Shown: piece by piece, positions 44,576-53,962 of the stretch
Position numbering within the stretch: the first letter of the stretch is position 1
Layout of the letters: each line of letters starts with the position of its first letter
DNA from: Candidatus Binatus soli
Lineage (GTDB): Bacteria > Desulfobacterota > Binatia > Binatales > Binataceae
Direction of reading: 5' to 3'
Assembly: GCA_002479255.1 (NCBI GenBank)
Contig: DLMJ01000013.1
Span: 169,242-233,241, forward strand
Length of the DNA stretch: 64,000 nucleotides
Program-made: the position numbers and the translations under genes
Notes under the pieces: model-generated
The model's input: the letters and a program-made list of their open reading frames with translations, nothing else
What the model was told of the DNA's origin: nothing
Database searches by the model: none

Positions 44576-47500
44576 ATGTGGATCGTCCGCCTCGCGCTTC
44601 GCCGGCCGCTCTCAGTCGCGGTGATGGCGCTGCTGATGCTCGTCCTCGGCGTGCTCAGCTTCGGCCTCATGAACGTGGACATCTTCCCGTCGATCGATCT
44701 GCCGGTCGTCATGGTGGTCTGGAATTACCCGGGTCTGTCAGCTTTCGACGTCGAGCGCCGCATGGTCTTCATCTCCGAGCGCGCTTACTCGACCACCGTC
44801 AACGGCATCGAGCACATCGAATCCGAATCGATCAACGGCATCGGGCTCCTCAAAGTCTATTTCTATCCCGGCACCGACGTCGGCGGCGCGATCGCGCAGA
44901 TGAACTCGGTGTCTCAGAGCATCCTGAGCAACCTGCCGCGCGGTATTCAGCCCCCGCAGATCATTTCGTACAACGCCAGCAACGTTCCGGTCGCGCAGCT
45001 CAACGTTTACAGCGACGTTCTTTCTACCAACAAACTCTTCGACTACGGACTCAACTTCATCCGGATCCAGCTCTTCACGATTCCCGGCTTTTCCTCGCCC
45101 GCTCCCCTCGGCGGCGTCAGCCGCTCGGTGATGGTCAACCTCGATCCCTCCGCGCTCTACGCCAACGGGCTTTCCGCCTTCGACGTCGGCAACGCACTCG
45201 CCTCGACCAACGTCGTCATCCCGTCGGGCACCGCCAAGATGGGGAATTACGAATATAACATCGACTTGAACATGTCGGTGCCCAAAGTCTCCGATTTCAA
45301 CAACCTGCCGATCAAGTACGTCAATGGCGCGCCCGTTTTCCTCGGTGACGTTGCTCCCGTCACCGACTCGCATCAGCCCGAAACCAACGTCGTGCGCTTC
45401 AATGGACAGCAGGCCACCTATCTGCTCGTCGTCAAGCACGCCGATGCTTCCACGCTGACCGTCGTCGACGCGGTCAAGAAAAAGCTGCCCGACATCCGCG
45501 CCACTGCGCCCAAGGGTTTGAACGTGATGCTCACGTTCGACCAGTCGCAATTCGTTCGCGCCGCGCTGCGCGACGTCGTGCAGGAGGCCGTCACCGCCGC
45601 GCTGCTGGTCGCGATCATGGTGCTGCTGTTCCTCGGCTCGCCGCGCAGCATGATCATCGTCATCACCTCGATTCCGCTGTCGATTCTGACCGCCATCGTC
45701 GGTCTCAAGCTCACCGGACAGACGATCAACACGATGACGCTGGGCGGGATCGCGCTGGCGGTCGGGATGCTGGTGGACGACGCGACCGTCGAAGTCGAAA
45801 ACATCCATCGCAACCATGCGATGCACAAGCCGCTGCTGGTCGCGATTCTCGACGGCGCCTCGCAGATCGCCGGGCCGACCTTTGTCGGCACGCTCGCCAT
45901 CTGCATCGTCTTTTTTCCGGTCGTGCTGCTGACCGGAGTCGCGAAATTCCTGTTTACCCCGCTCGCGCTGGCGGTCGTTTTCGCGATGCTCACGTCGTAT
46001 CTGCTCTCGCGCACCCTGGTCCCCACCATGGCGCGTCTTCTGCTCCCCGAAGAGCACGAGGAAAACCTGGGCGACGGCCGCTGGGCCCGCGTCGTCCGCG
46101 CTTTCGACGCCCGCTTCGAGCAGGTCAAGCATTCGTATCGCTTCGCACTCGCCAAGTTCATCGCGCGCCGAAATTTCTCGCTGACCTGCGTCGCCATCCT
46201 GATTCTGACTTCGTTGGCGATGCTGTTGGTGGTCGGCGAAGATTTCTTCCCCCGCATCGACGCCGGCATGATGAGCTTGCACTTGCGGATGCCGACCGGA
46301 ACCCGCGTCGAACACACCGAGTTCATGGTGGACAATATCGAGCGCACGATTCGTACCGTCATCCCTGCCGATGAGCTGCAAGGCATCAGCGACAACATCG
46401 GTCTCCCGCTCTCGTACGACTTGGCGTTCTATCACACTGATTCGATTGGGCCGCAGGATGCCGACCTGCTGATCCAGTTGAAGCCCGACCATCAGCCCAC
46501 CGCCATCTACCAGGATAAGATTCGCGGCCTGCTCAAGCGCCAATATCCAAACGTCACCGCCTACTTTCAGGCCGCCGACATCGTCAGCCAGGTGCTCAAC
46601 TTCGGCCTGCCCGCGGCTATCGATGCGCAGATTAACGGCAACAACCTCGAGGCCGACTACGACATTGCACTGCGCCTGCAGGATCGGATGAGGCTGATCC
46701 CCGGCGTCAGCGATCTCAGAATAGCCGAGCCGCAGGACTATCCGACCTTCGGCGTGAACGTCGATCGCGACAAGGCGCTCGAACTCGGCATCACGCAGCA
46801 AGAGGTCGCCTCGAGCATGCTCTCCACGCTCTCCGGCGCCATGCTGTTGCAGCCCAACTTCTGGCTCGATCCGAAATCGGGCGTCAACTACAGCGTCGTG
46901 TCGCAGGCGCCGCAGCATCTGATCGACTCTGTCGCCACGCTGTCGAACATACCGCTGAGCACTCCCCCTTCGGCCACTGGGACGCAGGGCCAGCCCCAGT
47001 TGCTAGGCAACCTCGGCACGATCACCCACGGATGGGATCCCGCGGTCGTCGCGCATTACACGGTGCAGCGCGTGATCGACGTCGATGCGGCCGTCGAAGG
47101 CCGCGATCTCGGCAGCGTCACCTCCGCCGTGCAGCGCGAGATCAACAACCTCGGCAAGTTGCCCGCCGGCACTCACGTCGTCATCCGCGGCCAGAGCCAG
47201 GCGATGCACGACTCGTTCCTCACCCTTGGCGAGGGACTGATCCTGGCCATCGTCCTCGTGTACCTGCTCATGGTCGCAAACTTTCAATCGTGGCTCGAGC
47301 CTTTCATCATCATGATGGCGGTGCCGGGCGCGCTGGCCGGCGTGCTCTGGATGCTCGCGATAACGGGTACGACCATCAACGTCGAATCGCTGATGGGCGC
47401 GATCATGGCCGTCGGTGTCGGCGTCGCCAACGGCAACCTGCTGATCACTTTCGCCAACGAGCTGCGCGAGGAAGGCTATAGTCCGCTCGCCGCCGCCATC

Positions 47501-47761
47501 GAGGCCGGCCGCATCCGCTTCCGCCCGATCATCATGACCGCGCTCGCGATGATTCTCGGGATGCTCCCGATGGCGCTTTCACTCGGCTCGGGTTCCGAGC
47601 AGAATGCTCCGCTCGGGCGCGCCGTAATCGGTGGACTGTTCGCGGCGACGATGATGACCTTGTTCGTCGTGCCGGCCGTGTATTCGATCTTCAGCCGCAG
47701 CCTGATCGGCAAGCATCAGCGCGACGCTGAGGTCGAAGCAATCAACCTGCCAGGCGCATAG
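44576..47761 (+). CDS. RND-family efflux transporter (AcrB/MdtB type)
   Basis: This 1061-residue inner-membrane proton/drug antiporter has two symmetrical halves, each with one N-terminal helix, a large periplasmic porter domain and a cluster of helices. The proton-relay Asp pair is visible in GMLVDDATVEVENIHRN near residue 400, followed by the family's later glycine-rich helix (AIMAVGVGVANGNLLI). It exports small amphiphiles with the adaptor encoded next. No outer-membrane factor gene is adjacent, so a TolC-like protein must come from elsewhere. Pump before adaptor is the reverse of the usual order. Confidence 0.92.
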   Translation: MWIVRLALRRPLSVAVMALLMLVLGVLSFGLMNVDIFPSIDLPVVMVVWNYPGLSAFDVERRMVFISERAYSTTVNGIEHIESESINGIGLLKVYFYPGTDVGGAIAQMNSVSQSILSNLPRGIQPPQIISYNASNVPVAQLNVYSDVLSTNKLFDYGLNFIRIQLFTIPGFSSPAPLGGVSRSVMVNLDPSALYANGLSAFDVGNALASTNVVIPSGTAKMGNYEYNIDLNMSVPKVSDFNNLPIKYVNGAPVFLGDVAPVTDSHQPETNVVRFNGQQATYLLVVKHADASTLTVVDAVKKKLPDIRATAPKGLNVMLTFDQSQFVRAALRDVVQEAVTAALLVAIMVLLFLGSPRSMIIVITSIPLSILTAIVGLKLTGQTINTMTLGGIALAVGMLVDDATVEVENIHRNHAMHKPLLVAILDGASQIAGPTFVGTLAICIVFFPVVLLTGVAKFLFTPLALAVVFAMLTSYLLSRTLVPTMARLLLPEEHEENLGDGRWARVVRAFDARFEQVKHSYRFALAKFIARRNFSLTCVAILILTSLAMLLVVGEDFFPRIDAGMMSLHLRMPTGTRVEHTEFMVDNIERTIRTVIPADELQGISDNIGLPLSYDLAFYHTDSIGPQDADLLIQLKPDHQPTAIYQDKIRGLLKRQYPNVTAYFQAADIVSQVLNFGLPAAIDAQINGNNLEADYDIALRLQDRMRLIPGVSDLRIAEPQDYPTFGVNVDRDKALELGITQQEVASSMLSTLSGAMLLQPNFWLDPKSGVNYSVVSQAPQHLIDSVATLSNIPLSTPPSATGTQGQPQLLGNLGTITHGWDPAVVAHYTVQRVIDVDAAVEGRDLGSVTSAVQREINNLGKLPAGTHVVIRGQSQAMHDSFLTLGEGLILAIVLVYLLMVANFQSWLEPFIIMMAVPGALAGVLWMLAITGTTINVESLMGAIMAVGVGVANGNLLITFANELREEGYSPLAAAIEAGRIRFRPIIMTALAMILGMLPMALSLGSGSEQNAPLGRAVIGGLFAATMMTLFVVPAVYSIFSRSLIGKHQRDAEVEAINLPGA

Positions 47762-47764
47762 TAT

Positions 47765-48910
47765 ATGTCCGAGATGGAAGAAGATCCGCGCAACTTCAGC
47801 GTGCCCGCCCCCGGAAAGGCTTTCTTTGCCGGATGGGTCGCCGTCATTGTGATCGCACTGGTCGCGACCGCCGGTCTGGTGCTCGCCCGCGAGCTATGGA
47901 TCGGCCGCCAAACGTCGGAACTCGAGCACGAAAACGAAGCCGGTCCGCACGTGCTGGTTGCCGACGTTTCGCTCGCTCCGCCAACGCGCGATCTGAAACT
48001 GCCGGCCACCATTCGCGGCTTCGACGAGACCGATATATACGCAAAAGTTCCCGGCTACCTGAAGGAAATCAAGGTCGATAAGGGCGACCGCGTCCGCAAG
48101 GGCCAACTCATCGCAGTCCTTACGTCGCCCGAACTCGATCAACAGGTCGCCAACGCGCGCGCCAACTACAACCTCGCCGTCGTCACCGACAAGCGTAACC
48201 AGGCCTTGCTGCGGGCAGCCGTCATCGCGCAGCAGGCGGCCGATGAATCCCACGCCGCGATGCTGCAAGCCAAAGCTACCCTCGAACAGGACATCGCCAA
48301 CCAGGCCTACGAGACGATCACGGCGCCTTTCGACGGTATCGTTACCGCACGCTACATCGATCCCGGCCACCTCGTGCCCGCGAACACGACCCCCGGCACA
48401 CCCGGCGAGGGAGCGATCATCGGTATCTCCCGGTTGGCCCCCCTGCGCGTGTTCACGTACGTGCCCCAGAACATCGCCCCGTTCATCAAGAACGGCGATC
48501 CAGCGACGATTACCGCCGCCGGCTACCCCGGCCAAAAGTTCACCGGCACCATCACGCGCCATCCCGACGCGCTGTCCCCCGACACGCGCACGATGCTGGT
48601 CGAGGTCGATCTCGCCAACGAAAATCAGGCGCTCTATCCCGGAATGTACGCGACAGCCGAGTTCACGGTTAAAATGGGCGCCGGATCCCCGATGGTCCCC
48701 GACGACGCACTCGTGTTCCGCGACGGCAAGGTCTATGTGCCCGTAGTCCGCAATAACCAGTTGCACCTCGCCGAGGTGACGCTAGGCTACGACAACGGGC
48801 AGATGGTCGAGGTCATCAGCGGTATCAACCAGACCGACAAGGTGGCAGTCAACGTAGGCCAAGCAGCCCGCGACGGCGAAAACGTCCAACCCGTAGCCAA
48901 CACCAAGTAG
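47765..48910 (+). CDS. RND periplasmic adaptor (membrane fusion protein)
   Basis: This 381-residue adaptor has one N-terminal membrane helix (WVAVIVIALVATAGLVLA), the lipoyl/barrel-sandwich half-motifs (TDIYAKVPGYLKEI and YETITAPFDGIVTARYIDPG), a helical hairpin between them and a beta-barrel plus membrane-proximal domain. It bridges the RND pump and an outer-membrane channel. It starts 3 bases after the pump gene stop, so the two are translationally close. Confidence 0.92.
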   Translation: MSEMEEDPRNFSVPAPGKAFFAGWVAVIVIALVATAGLVLARELWIGRQTSELEHENEAGPHVLVADVSLAPPTRDLKLPATIRGFDETDIYAKVPGYLKEIKVDKGDRVRKGQLIAVLTSPELDQQVANARANYNLAVVTDKRNQALLRAAVIAQQAADESHAAMLQAKATLEQDIANQAYETITAPFDGIVTARYIDPGHLVPANTTPGTPGEGAIIGISRLAPLRVFTYVPQNIAPFIKNGDPATITAAGYPGQKFTGTITRHPDALSPDTRTMLVEVDLANENQALYPGMYATAEFTVKMGAGSPMVPDDALVFRDGKVYVPVVRNNQLHLAEVTLGYDNGQMVEVISGINQTDKVAVNVGQAARDGENVQPVANTK

Positions 48911-48920
48911 CACTCTCGCC

Positions 48921-49754
48921 GTGACTCAACACCTCACGCTCCGCGTCCATTTGCCGCCAGCGCTCGCGCGCCAGCTCGGCGCTCGGCGAAAACAGACCGG
49001 ACAAAGCCTGTCCGCGATCATCGTGCAGGCGCTCGAGCGACTACTCGGCGACGAAGATCAGACCGTATTTCAAACCTCGACCGTAAACGCCCTGATGGAA
49101 GGTGCATCGACCGGCGACATGACGATGGGCGAGCTGAAGACTCACGGTGATTTCGGTCTGGGCACGTTCGACGGGCTCGACGGCGAGATGATCGAGCTCG
49201 ACGGCAAGGTCTTCCAGGTGCGCGCCGACGGCCACGCACATCCGGTCGAGGATTCGACGCGCACACCATTTGCAACTGTGAGTTTTTTCAAGGCCGACGA
49301 GAGCGCGCGGCTCAATCGCCCCTGCGATCAGGCTGAAATGCTCGCGACGGTCGCCGCGATGCTGCCCTCGCAGAACATCTTCCATGCGCTCAGGATCGAA
49401 GGGCGCTTCGACTACGTGAAGACTCGAGCAGTCGCCAAACAGGACAAATCAGTCGGCCTCGAACAGGCCGCGCGCGAAGAACCGGTCTTCGAGTTTCACG
49501 ACGTCGAAGGAACCATCGTCGGATTCTTCACGCCGGACTATCTGCGCGGCGTCAATGTGCCCGGCTATCATTTGCATTTCATCACCGCCGATCGCTCGGC
49601 CGGCGGCCACATGCTCGATTGCCGGGTTGCGGACGTGACGATCAAGATTCATCACACGCCGGAATTCGAACTCGGCACGCCCGGCACCGAGGAATTCCTT
49701 AAAGCCGATCTCTCCCGCGACCACACCGCCGCCATCGCGAAAATCGAACGCTAG
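48921..49754 (+). CDS. Alpha-acetolactate decarboxylase with N-terminal ribbon-helix-helix domain
   Basis: This 277-residue protein has two parts. Residues 49-277 are a full acetolactate decarboxylase (acetolactate to acetoin): VFQTSTVNALMEGASTGDMT, HGDFGLGTFDGLDGEMIEL, and the zinc ligands His217/His219 (GYHLHF) and His230 (GGHMLD). Residues 5-43 are a predicted ribbon-helix-helix DNA-binding domain (LTLRVHLPPALARQLGARRK, then SLSAIIVQALERLL). The GTG at 48921, 10 bases after the adaptor stop, is the only start that includes the RHH part; ALDC alone would begin near residue 59. No acetolactate synthase is nearby. Confidence 0.85.
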   Translation: MTQHLTLRVHLPPALARQLGARRKQTGQSLSAIIVQALERLLGDEDQTVFQTSTVNALMEGASTGDMTMGELKTHGDFGLGTFDGLDGEMIELDGKVFQVRADGHAHPVEDSTRTPFATVSFFKADESARLNRPCDQAEMLATVAAMLPSQNIFHALRIEGRFDYVKTRAVAKQDKSVGLEQAAREEPVFEFHDVEGTIVGFFTPDYLRGVNVPGYHLHFITADRSAGGHMLDCRVADVTIKIHHTPEFELGTPGTEEFLKADLSRDHTAAIAKIER

Positions 49755-49758
49755 CGCT

Positions 49759-50343
49759 TCACAGCGCGGCGAAATTGCGATTTTCGTGCGGCCACGGCGG
49801 CGCACCGGCGATCGCGTCGAGCACATCCTCGGGTCGTTCGACGAGCGACCACATCGCACGATGACGCTTGTCCATGAAACGCCGCTCGATGCAGCTTTCC
49901 AAGAATGCCACGCACGGCGAATAGAAGCCAAGCGTGTTGACCAACACGATCGCCCCGCCGAACAATCCAAGCCGCTTCCATGTGATCGCTTCGAACAGCT
50001 CCTCGAGCGTGCCGCATCCGCCCGGCAGCGCGATTACCGCGTCGACTTCGTCGATCATCAGGCGCTTGCGCTCGTGCAGGTCATTTACGATCAGCAGCTC
50101 GGTCAAACCGCGATGACCCCATTCGAGGTTGTACATGAAACGCGGCAGGACGCCGATCACGCGGCCACCTTCGGCCAGCGCCGCGTCCGCAAGATGACCC
50201 ATCGAGCCGACGCTGCCGCCGCCATAGACCAACGTCACCTTGTTGCGCGCCAGCGTGCGGCCCAGGCGCCCGGCGGCGTCGTGATAAGCGGGATCGCACT
50301 GACGGCTCGACGCGCAATAAACGCAAACTCGCTTGATAGCCAT
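49759..50343 (-). CDS. LOG-family protein (cytokinin-nucleoside phosphoribohydrolase type)
   Basis: This 194-residue protein has the LOG signature PGGCGTLEE at 107-115 (canonical PGGxGTxxE) and the nucleotide loop GGGSVGSMG near residue 41. LOG enzymes cleave the N-glycosidic bond of nucleoside 5'-monophosphates, releasing the base, and are often annotated as lysine decarboxylases by error. It is convergent with the acetolactate decarboxylase gene, with 4 bases between stops. The real bacterial substrate is unclear. Confidence 0.9.
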   Translation of the reverse strand: MAIKRVCVYCASSRQCDPAYHDAAGRLGRTLARNKVTLVYGGGSVGSMGHLADAALAEGGRVIGVLPRFMYNLEWGHRGLTELLIVNDLHERKRLMIDEVDAVIALPGGCGTLEELFEAITWKRLGLFGGAIVLVNTLGFYSPCVAFLESCIERRFMDKRHRAMWSLVERPEDVLDAIAGAPPWPHENRNFAAL

Positions 50344-50504
50344 CGCGCGATCGTATCCGACCGATTCGCGCCCATCCAGATACCGCGCGACTGCCGCTCA
50401 TGCGAGCGAGCCTGTTGCAGCTCGGGAAACCCGGCTTGCCGGGAGATTCATGATCTGAGACCTTTAGCGAACCGACGTGCGCCTTGCGCGCGCAAGCATC
50501 CGCG

Positions 50505-51854
50505 ATGCAGGCCGCTCATCCAAACAGCTTGTCAGAACAACCGAAATTAGCCCCGTGGATCCCGCGGCCGCGCCGCTACCTGGCTGCTCTGTTCGCGATG
50601 CTGATGTCGGCTACGATTTTCGAAGGCTACGACATCACGATCTTCCACCTGGCGACGCCTGAAATCGCGCGGACCTTTCACATGGCCAACCCTGCCATCG
50701 GACTGATGGCGACGATCGTGCGGTTTGGCGGGATGCTATCGTTCTTCGTGGTAATCCTCGCCGATCGTTACGGCCGAAAACCGATCATCTCCACGACCGT
50801 ACTTTGTTACACGATTTTCACTTTGTTCACGGCGCTCTCGACCGGTGTGAAGTCGTTCACGATTTTTCAAAGTACGGCGCAGATATTTCTCGCGGCCGAG
50901 TTCGGGATTGCCGTCACAATGATCAGCGAGGAGTTTCCCGACGCGACACGCGGGCGCGCGATCGCGGGGCTGCACATGGTTGCGTTTCTCGGGGTGACCG
51001 CCGCCGCGCTTAGCTACGCGATCATAGCGGAGTCGCGATGGGGATGGCGCGGCATGTACCTGCTGGGGATCGCGCCGCTGGTGATGATCGCGTTTTTGAG
51101 GCGCGGACTGCGCGAGACTGCGCGCTTCAATGCGCTCGAGCGGGCGCGGGCTGCGGCTGGCCTGCCACGTCCCGAATTCTGGACGTCGATTCGCAATTCC
51201 CTGGCGCCGCTTGCCGGTCCGTATCGCTCGCGCCTGCTGGTCATGGCCGGGCTGTGGAACTCGATCGGATTGATCGGCGGCCCGACGGTTACCTACTTCA
51301 GCCTTTACGCCCGCCGCGATCATCATTGGAAATCGCACCAGGTCGCTGCGGCGATAATTCTCGCCTACGCGATGGGCACGGTCGGCAGCCTGTTGAGCGG
51401 ATTTCTGATGGACCGGCTGGGACGAAAATTTACGACCAGCTTCTTCTACCTGATGTCGGCGGCCGCAATGTACGTGCTGTTCACCAGCGACAGTTACGGC
51501 GCGATCCTTGCGGGCGAAGTCGTCACAATGTTTGCGTATCAAGCGGCGCGCACCGCGACCTCGGCGCTGTCGACCGAGTTGTTTCCGACCTCGATTCGAG
51601 CGACCGGATATAGTCTGTGCGTGCAAGTGATTGGGCAGATCTGCTGGATGCTGTCGCCGGTCATTATCGGGCTGCTCTCGGGGCGGCTCGGCGGCTTGGG
51701 CAACGCGGCGTCGCTGTTTGCAGCCGGCCCGCTGGCTGGCGTCGCGATCGTGCTGTGGTTCGTCCCCGAGACTCGCGGCAGGACATTGGAAGAACTCTCG
51801 CCAAGCGCCGGAGAGACCCCTCCAGCCAAATCGGCGCCGATCGCGCCGGCCTGA
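50505..51854 (+). CDS. MFS transporter (sugar/aromatic-acid type)
   Basis: This is a polytopic protein of about 449 residues with twelve hydrophobic segments. The MFS signature DRYGRKP lies in the loop between helices 2 and 3, with the related DRLGRKF in the second half and a central cytoplasmic loop. Family features match uptake carriers for organic acids or sugars. I chose ATG 50505; a TTG at 50484 would add 7 residues. The substrate is unknown. It lies about 100 bases upstream of an acyl-CoA dehydrogenase on the same strand. Confidence 0.85.
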   Translation: MQAAHPNSLSEQPKLAPWIPRPRRYLAALFAMLMSATIFEGYDITIFHLATPEIARTFHMANPAIGLMATIVRFGGMLSFFVVILADRYGRKPIISTTVLCYTIFTLFTALSTGVKSFTIFQSTAQIFLAAEFGIAVTMISEEFPDATRGRAIAGLHMVAFLGVTAAALSYAIIAESRWGWRGMYLLGIAPLVMIAFLRRGLRETARFNALERARAAAGLPRPEFWTSIRNSLAPLAGPYRSRLLVMAGLWNSIGLIGGPTVTYFSLYARRDHHWKSHQVAAAIILAYAMGTVGSLLSGFLMDRLGRKFTTSFFYLMSAAAMYVLFTSDSYGAILAGEVVTMFAYQAARTATSALSTELFPTSIRATGYSLCVQVIGQICWMLSPVIIGLLSGRLGGLGNAASLFAAGPLAGVAIVLWFVPETRGRTLEELSPSAGETPPAKSAPIAPA

Positions 51855-51953
51855 TCGCATCCGTACACACCGATCGAGCGCCGATTGCGCTTCCGTTCGA
51901 AACCGCACTCTGTTACGCCTCGCTCATAATGTAATTGCCCCAGGAGAAACGCC

Positions 51954-53228
51954 GTGGATTTTAATATTCCCGCCGATGTCACAGCCTATCTGGCCGAGCT
52001 GGATGCGTTCATCGAGAAAGAGATCAAGCCGCTCGAACGCGAGAACGACAACATTCGTTTTTTCGATCATCGCCGCGAATGGGCACGCACCGACTTCGAA
52101 CGCGACGGACTGCCGCGCCATGAGTGGGAAGCGCTGCTGGGCGAGATGCGCCGGCGCGCCGACAAGGCGGGACACTATCGCTACGCGCTGCCCAGAGAAT
52201 ACGGCGGCAGGGACGGCACCAACCTCGCGATGGCAATCATCCGCGAGCACCTGGCGGCCAAGGGACTCGGGCTGCACAACGATTTGCAGAACGAAAGCTC
52301 AATCGTCGGCAATCTGCCGACGGTGCTGATGTTTCGCGACTTCGGCAACGAGCAGCAGAAGAGGGAATTTATCCCCAAGCTGCTGGACGGTTCGATGCGG
52401 GTCGCGTTCGGACTCACCGAACCCAAGCACGGTTCCGACGCGACCTGGATGGAGACGCGCGGAGTTCGCGACGGCGATCACTGGCTAATCACCGGCGCCA
52501 AGATGTGGAATACGGGGCTGCATGTCGCCACCCACGATTTCGTGTTCGCGCGGACCAGCGGCAAAGACGGCAGCCCGCGCGGCATCACTTGCTTCATCGT
52601 TCCGACCAAAAGCGCAGGCTTCAAGATCGAAGAGTATTTGTGGACGTTCAACATGCCTACCGATCACCCGCGCGTCTCGCTGACCGACGTCGCGGTGCCG
52701 GCCGACTCGATTCTTGGCGATCCGGAAAACGGGCTGGCGGTGGCGCAGCATTTCGTCCACGAGAATCGCATTCGCCAGGCGGCGAGTTCATTGGGTGCGG
52801 CGCAATATTGCATCAACGAGAGCGTGAAATACGCCAAGGGTCGCAAGCCGTTCGGAAAACCACTGGCGAGCAACCAGGCGATTCAATGGCCGCTGGTCGA
52901 GCTGCACACCGAAGCCGAGATGATCCGCAACCTCATCCACAAGACCGCGTGGCAGATGGATCAAATGTCGAAGCCCGAGGTCGCGCTGAAACTTTCCGAC
53001 AAGGTCGCCATGTGCAACTACCGGGCGAACCGGTTGGTGTGCGAAGCGGCGGATCGCGCGATGCAGGTGCATGGCGCGATCGGGTACTCGCGGCATAAGC
53101 CATTCGAGCACATTTTCCGGCATCACCGGCGCTATCGCATCACGGAGGGATCGGAGGAAATCCAGATGCGACGCGTGGCGCAATATCTGTTCGGATTTTT
53201 CAAAGACCGAAAGCAGGCCGAAGAATGA
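51954..53228 (+). CDS. Acyl-CoA dehydrogenase
   Basis: This 424-residue FAD enzyme has AFGLTEPKHGSDATW near residue 150, KMWNTG, and the catalytic-base region RITEGSEEIQM near the C-terminus, so it should be active. The GTG start at 51954 follows AGGAGAAAC. The N-terminal 90 residues include a long charged segment, as in several acyl-CoA dehydrogenases of uncultured and mycobacterial-like lineages that act on branched or aromatic acyl-CoAs. Substrate unknown. Confidence 0.88.
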   Translation: MDFNIPADVTAYLAELDAFIEKEIKPLERENDNIRFFDHRREWARTDFERDGLPRHEWEALLGEMRRRADKAGHYRYALPREYGGRDGTNLAMAIIREHLAAKGLGLHNDLQNESSIVGNLPTVLMFRDFGNEQQKREFIPKLLDGSMRVAFGLTEPKHGSDATWMETRGVRDGDHWLITGAKMWNTGLHVATHDFVFARTSGKDGSPRGITCFIVPTKSAGFKIEEYLWTFNMPTDHPRVSLTDVAVPADSILGDPENGLAVAQHFVHENRIRQAASSLGAAQYCINESVKYAKGRKPFGKPLASNQAIQWPLVELHTEAEMIRNLIHKTAWQMDQMSKPEVALKLSDKVAMCNYRANRLVCEAADRAMQVHGAIGYSRHKPFEHIFRHHRRYRITEGSEEIQMRRVAQYLFGFFKDRKQAEE

Positions 53229-53250
53229 AGCGTTCGCGCGACCGGTCGAT

Positions 53251-53598
53251 TCAGTCTCCGGCCGGCGATCGGCCCAGCCGGGCGCCGGCGGCGCGCCGCA
53301 TCCAGACCGCGGGCAGGCGTGCGGCAAAGTCGATATAGAACAAGGACAGGTGCCAGCCGGCCCTGAACGCAAGGCCGAATCTTCGCCTGCGCAGCAAGTA
53401 GCGAATCATCGTCGGATGAAGCGTGAGCTCGACGAAATCGAGCCAGTCGGTCTCATCCATCGTGATCGTGTAAGCCCATCCGAGCGGCGGCCTCACCTTT
53501 CCCGAGAGCACCATCGCAGGACCTTCGATCGCAACGGTCTCCCTCCCGCAGTCCATCGCGAGGCATCGCTTACCGAGGCCTTTTGACCAAAATCTCAT
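53251..53598 (-). CDS. Small paralogue A (115 aa), unknown
   Basis: This 115-residue protein is the downstream member of a tandem pair. It shares the MRxxSKGLGKxxL start and the DxxDLxxFVxLxxxPxxxxYLxxR core with the neighbouring 115-residue protein, and ends in a longer Arg-rich tail. Its start codon overlaps the stop of paralogue B by one base (TGATG), which shows translational coupling. No family recognised; possibly a regulatory or structural partner of the adjacent FAD oxidoreductases. Confidence 0.6.
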   Translation of the reverse strand: MRFWSKGLGKRCLAMDCGRETVAIEGPAMVLSGKVRPPLGWAYTITMDETDWLDFVELTLHPTMIRYLLRRRRFGLAFRAGWHLSLFYIDFAARLPAVWMRRAAGARLGRSPAGD

Positions 53599-53945
53599 CA
53601 GGCTTCAACTCCCGCTCCCGCATCTTCCTCGCTCGCCGCGGCCAGCGGCTCGGGTAATCCCCGGCGCAAGGGATGAAAGATCAGTTTCAGCGCGGAGCGC
53701 GCCGCTTTTCCGAAGAGTCCCAATCCCAGGCGCTCGGCGAGGTAGCCGACGACGGCGGGATCGCGGGCCAGGATAACGAAGTTGAGGAGGTCTGCGTCCT
53801 CCAGCTCGGCGCGGTAGGTCCAGTTGACTTTTTTTTCCTTGATCATTCCTTCGAGAACGACGCAGTCAGGCGCCTCGGTGATCCGCGCTTCGGTGAAGCG
53901 GAATGGCAGAGTGATTTTTCCAAGCCCCTTGGAGGCGAGTCTCAT
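53598..53945 (-). CDS. Small paralogue B (115 aa), unknown
   Basis: This 115-residue protein is the upstream member of a tandem pair with paralogue A (same length, same SKGLGK start). Beta-rich first half, then an amphipathic region (GYLAERLGLGLFGKAARSAL) and an acidic tail. It begins 17 bases after the stop of the CrtI-like gene and is probably in the same transcript as the two FAD oxidoreductases. Function unknown. Confidence 0.6.
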   Translation of the reverse strand: MRLASKGLGKITLPFRFTEARITEAPDCVVLEGMIKEKKVNWTYRAELEDADLLNFVILARDPAVVGYLAERLGLGLFGKAARSALKLIFHPLRRGLPEPLAAASEEDAGAGVEA

Positions 53946-53962
53946 CGTAGATCGCCTCGCCG

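Noticed and set aside
44738..46918. 726-codon open frame on the minus strand
   Set aside because: Antisense to the RND transporter, with highly repetitive Asp/Arg/His composition and no recognisable domain.
49759..50343. Lysine decarboxylase
   Set aside because: The PGGxGTxxE motif marks a LOG-type phosphoribohydrolase; the decarboxylase label is a known misannotation.
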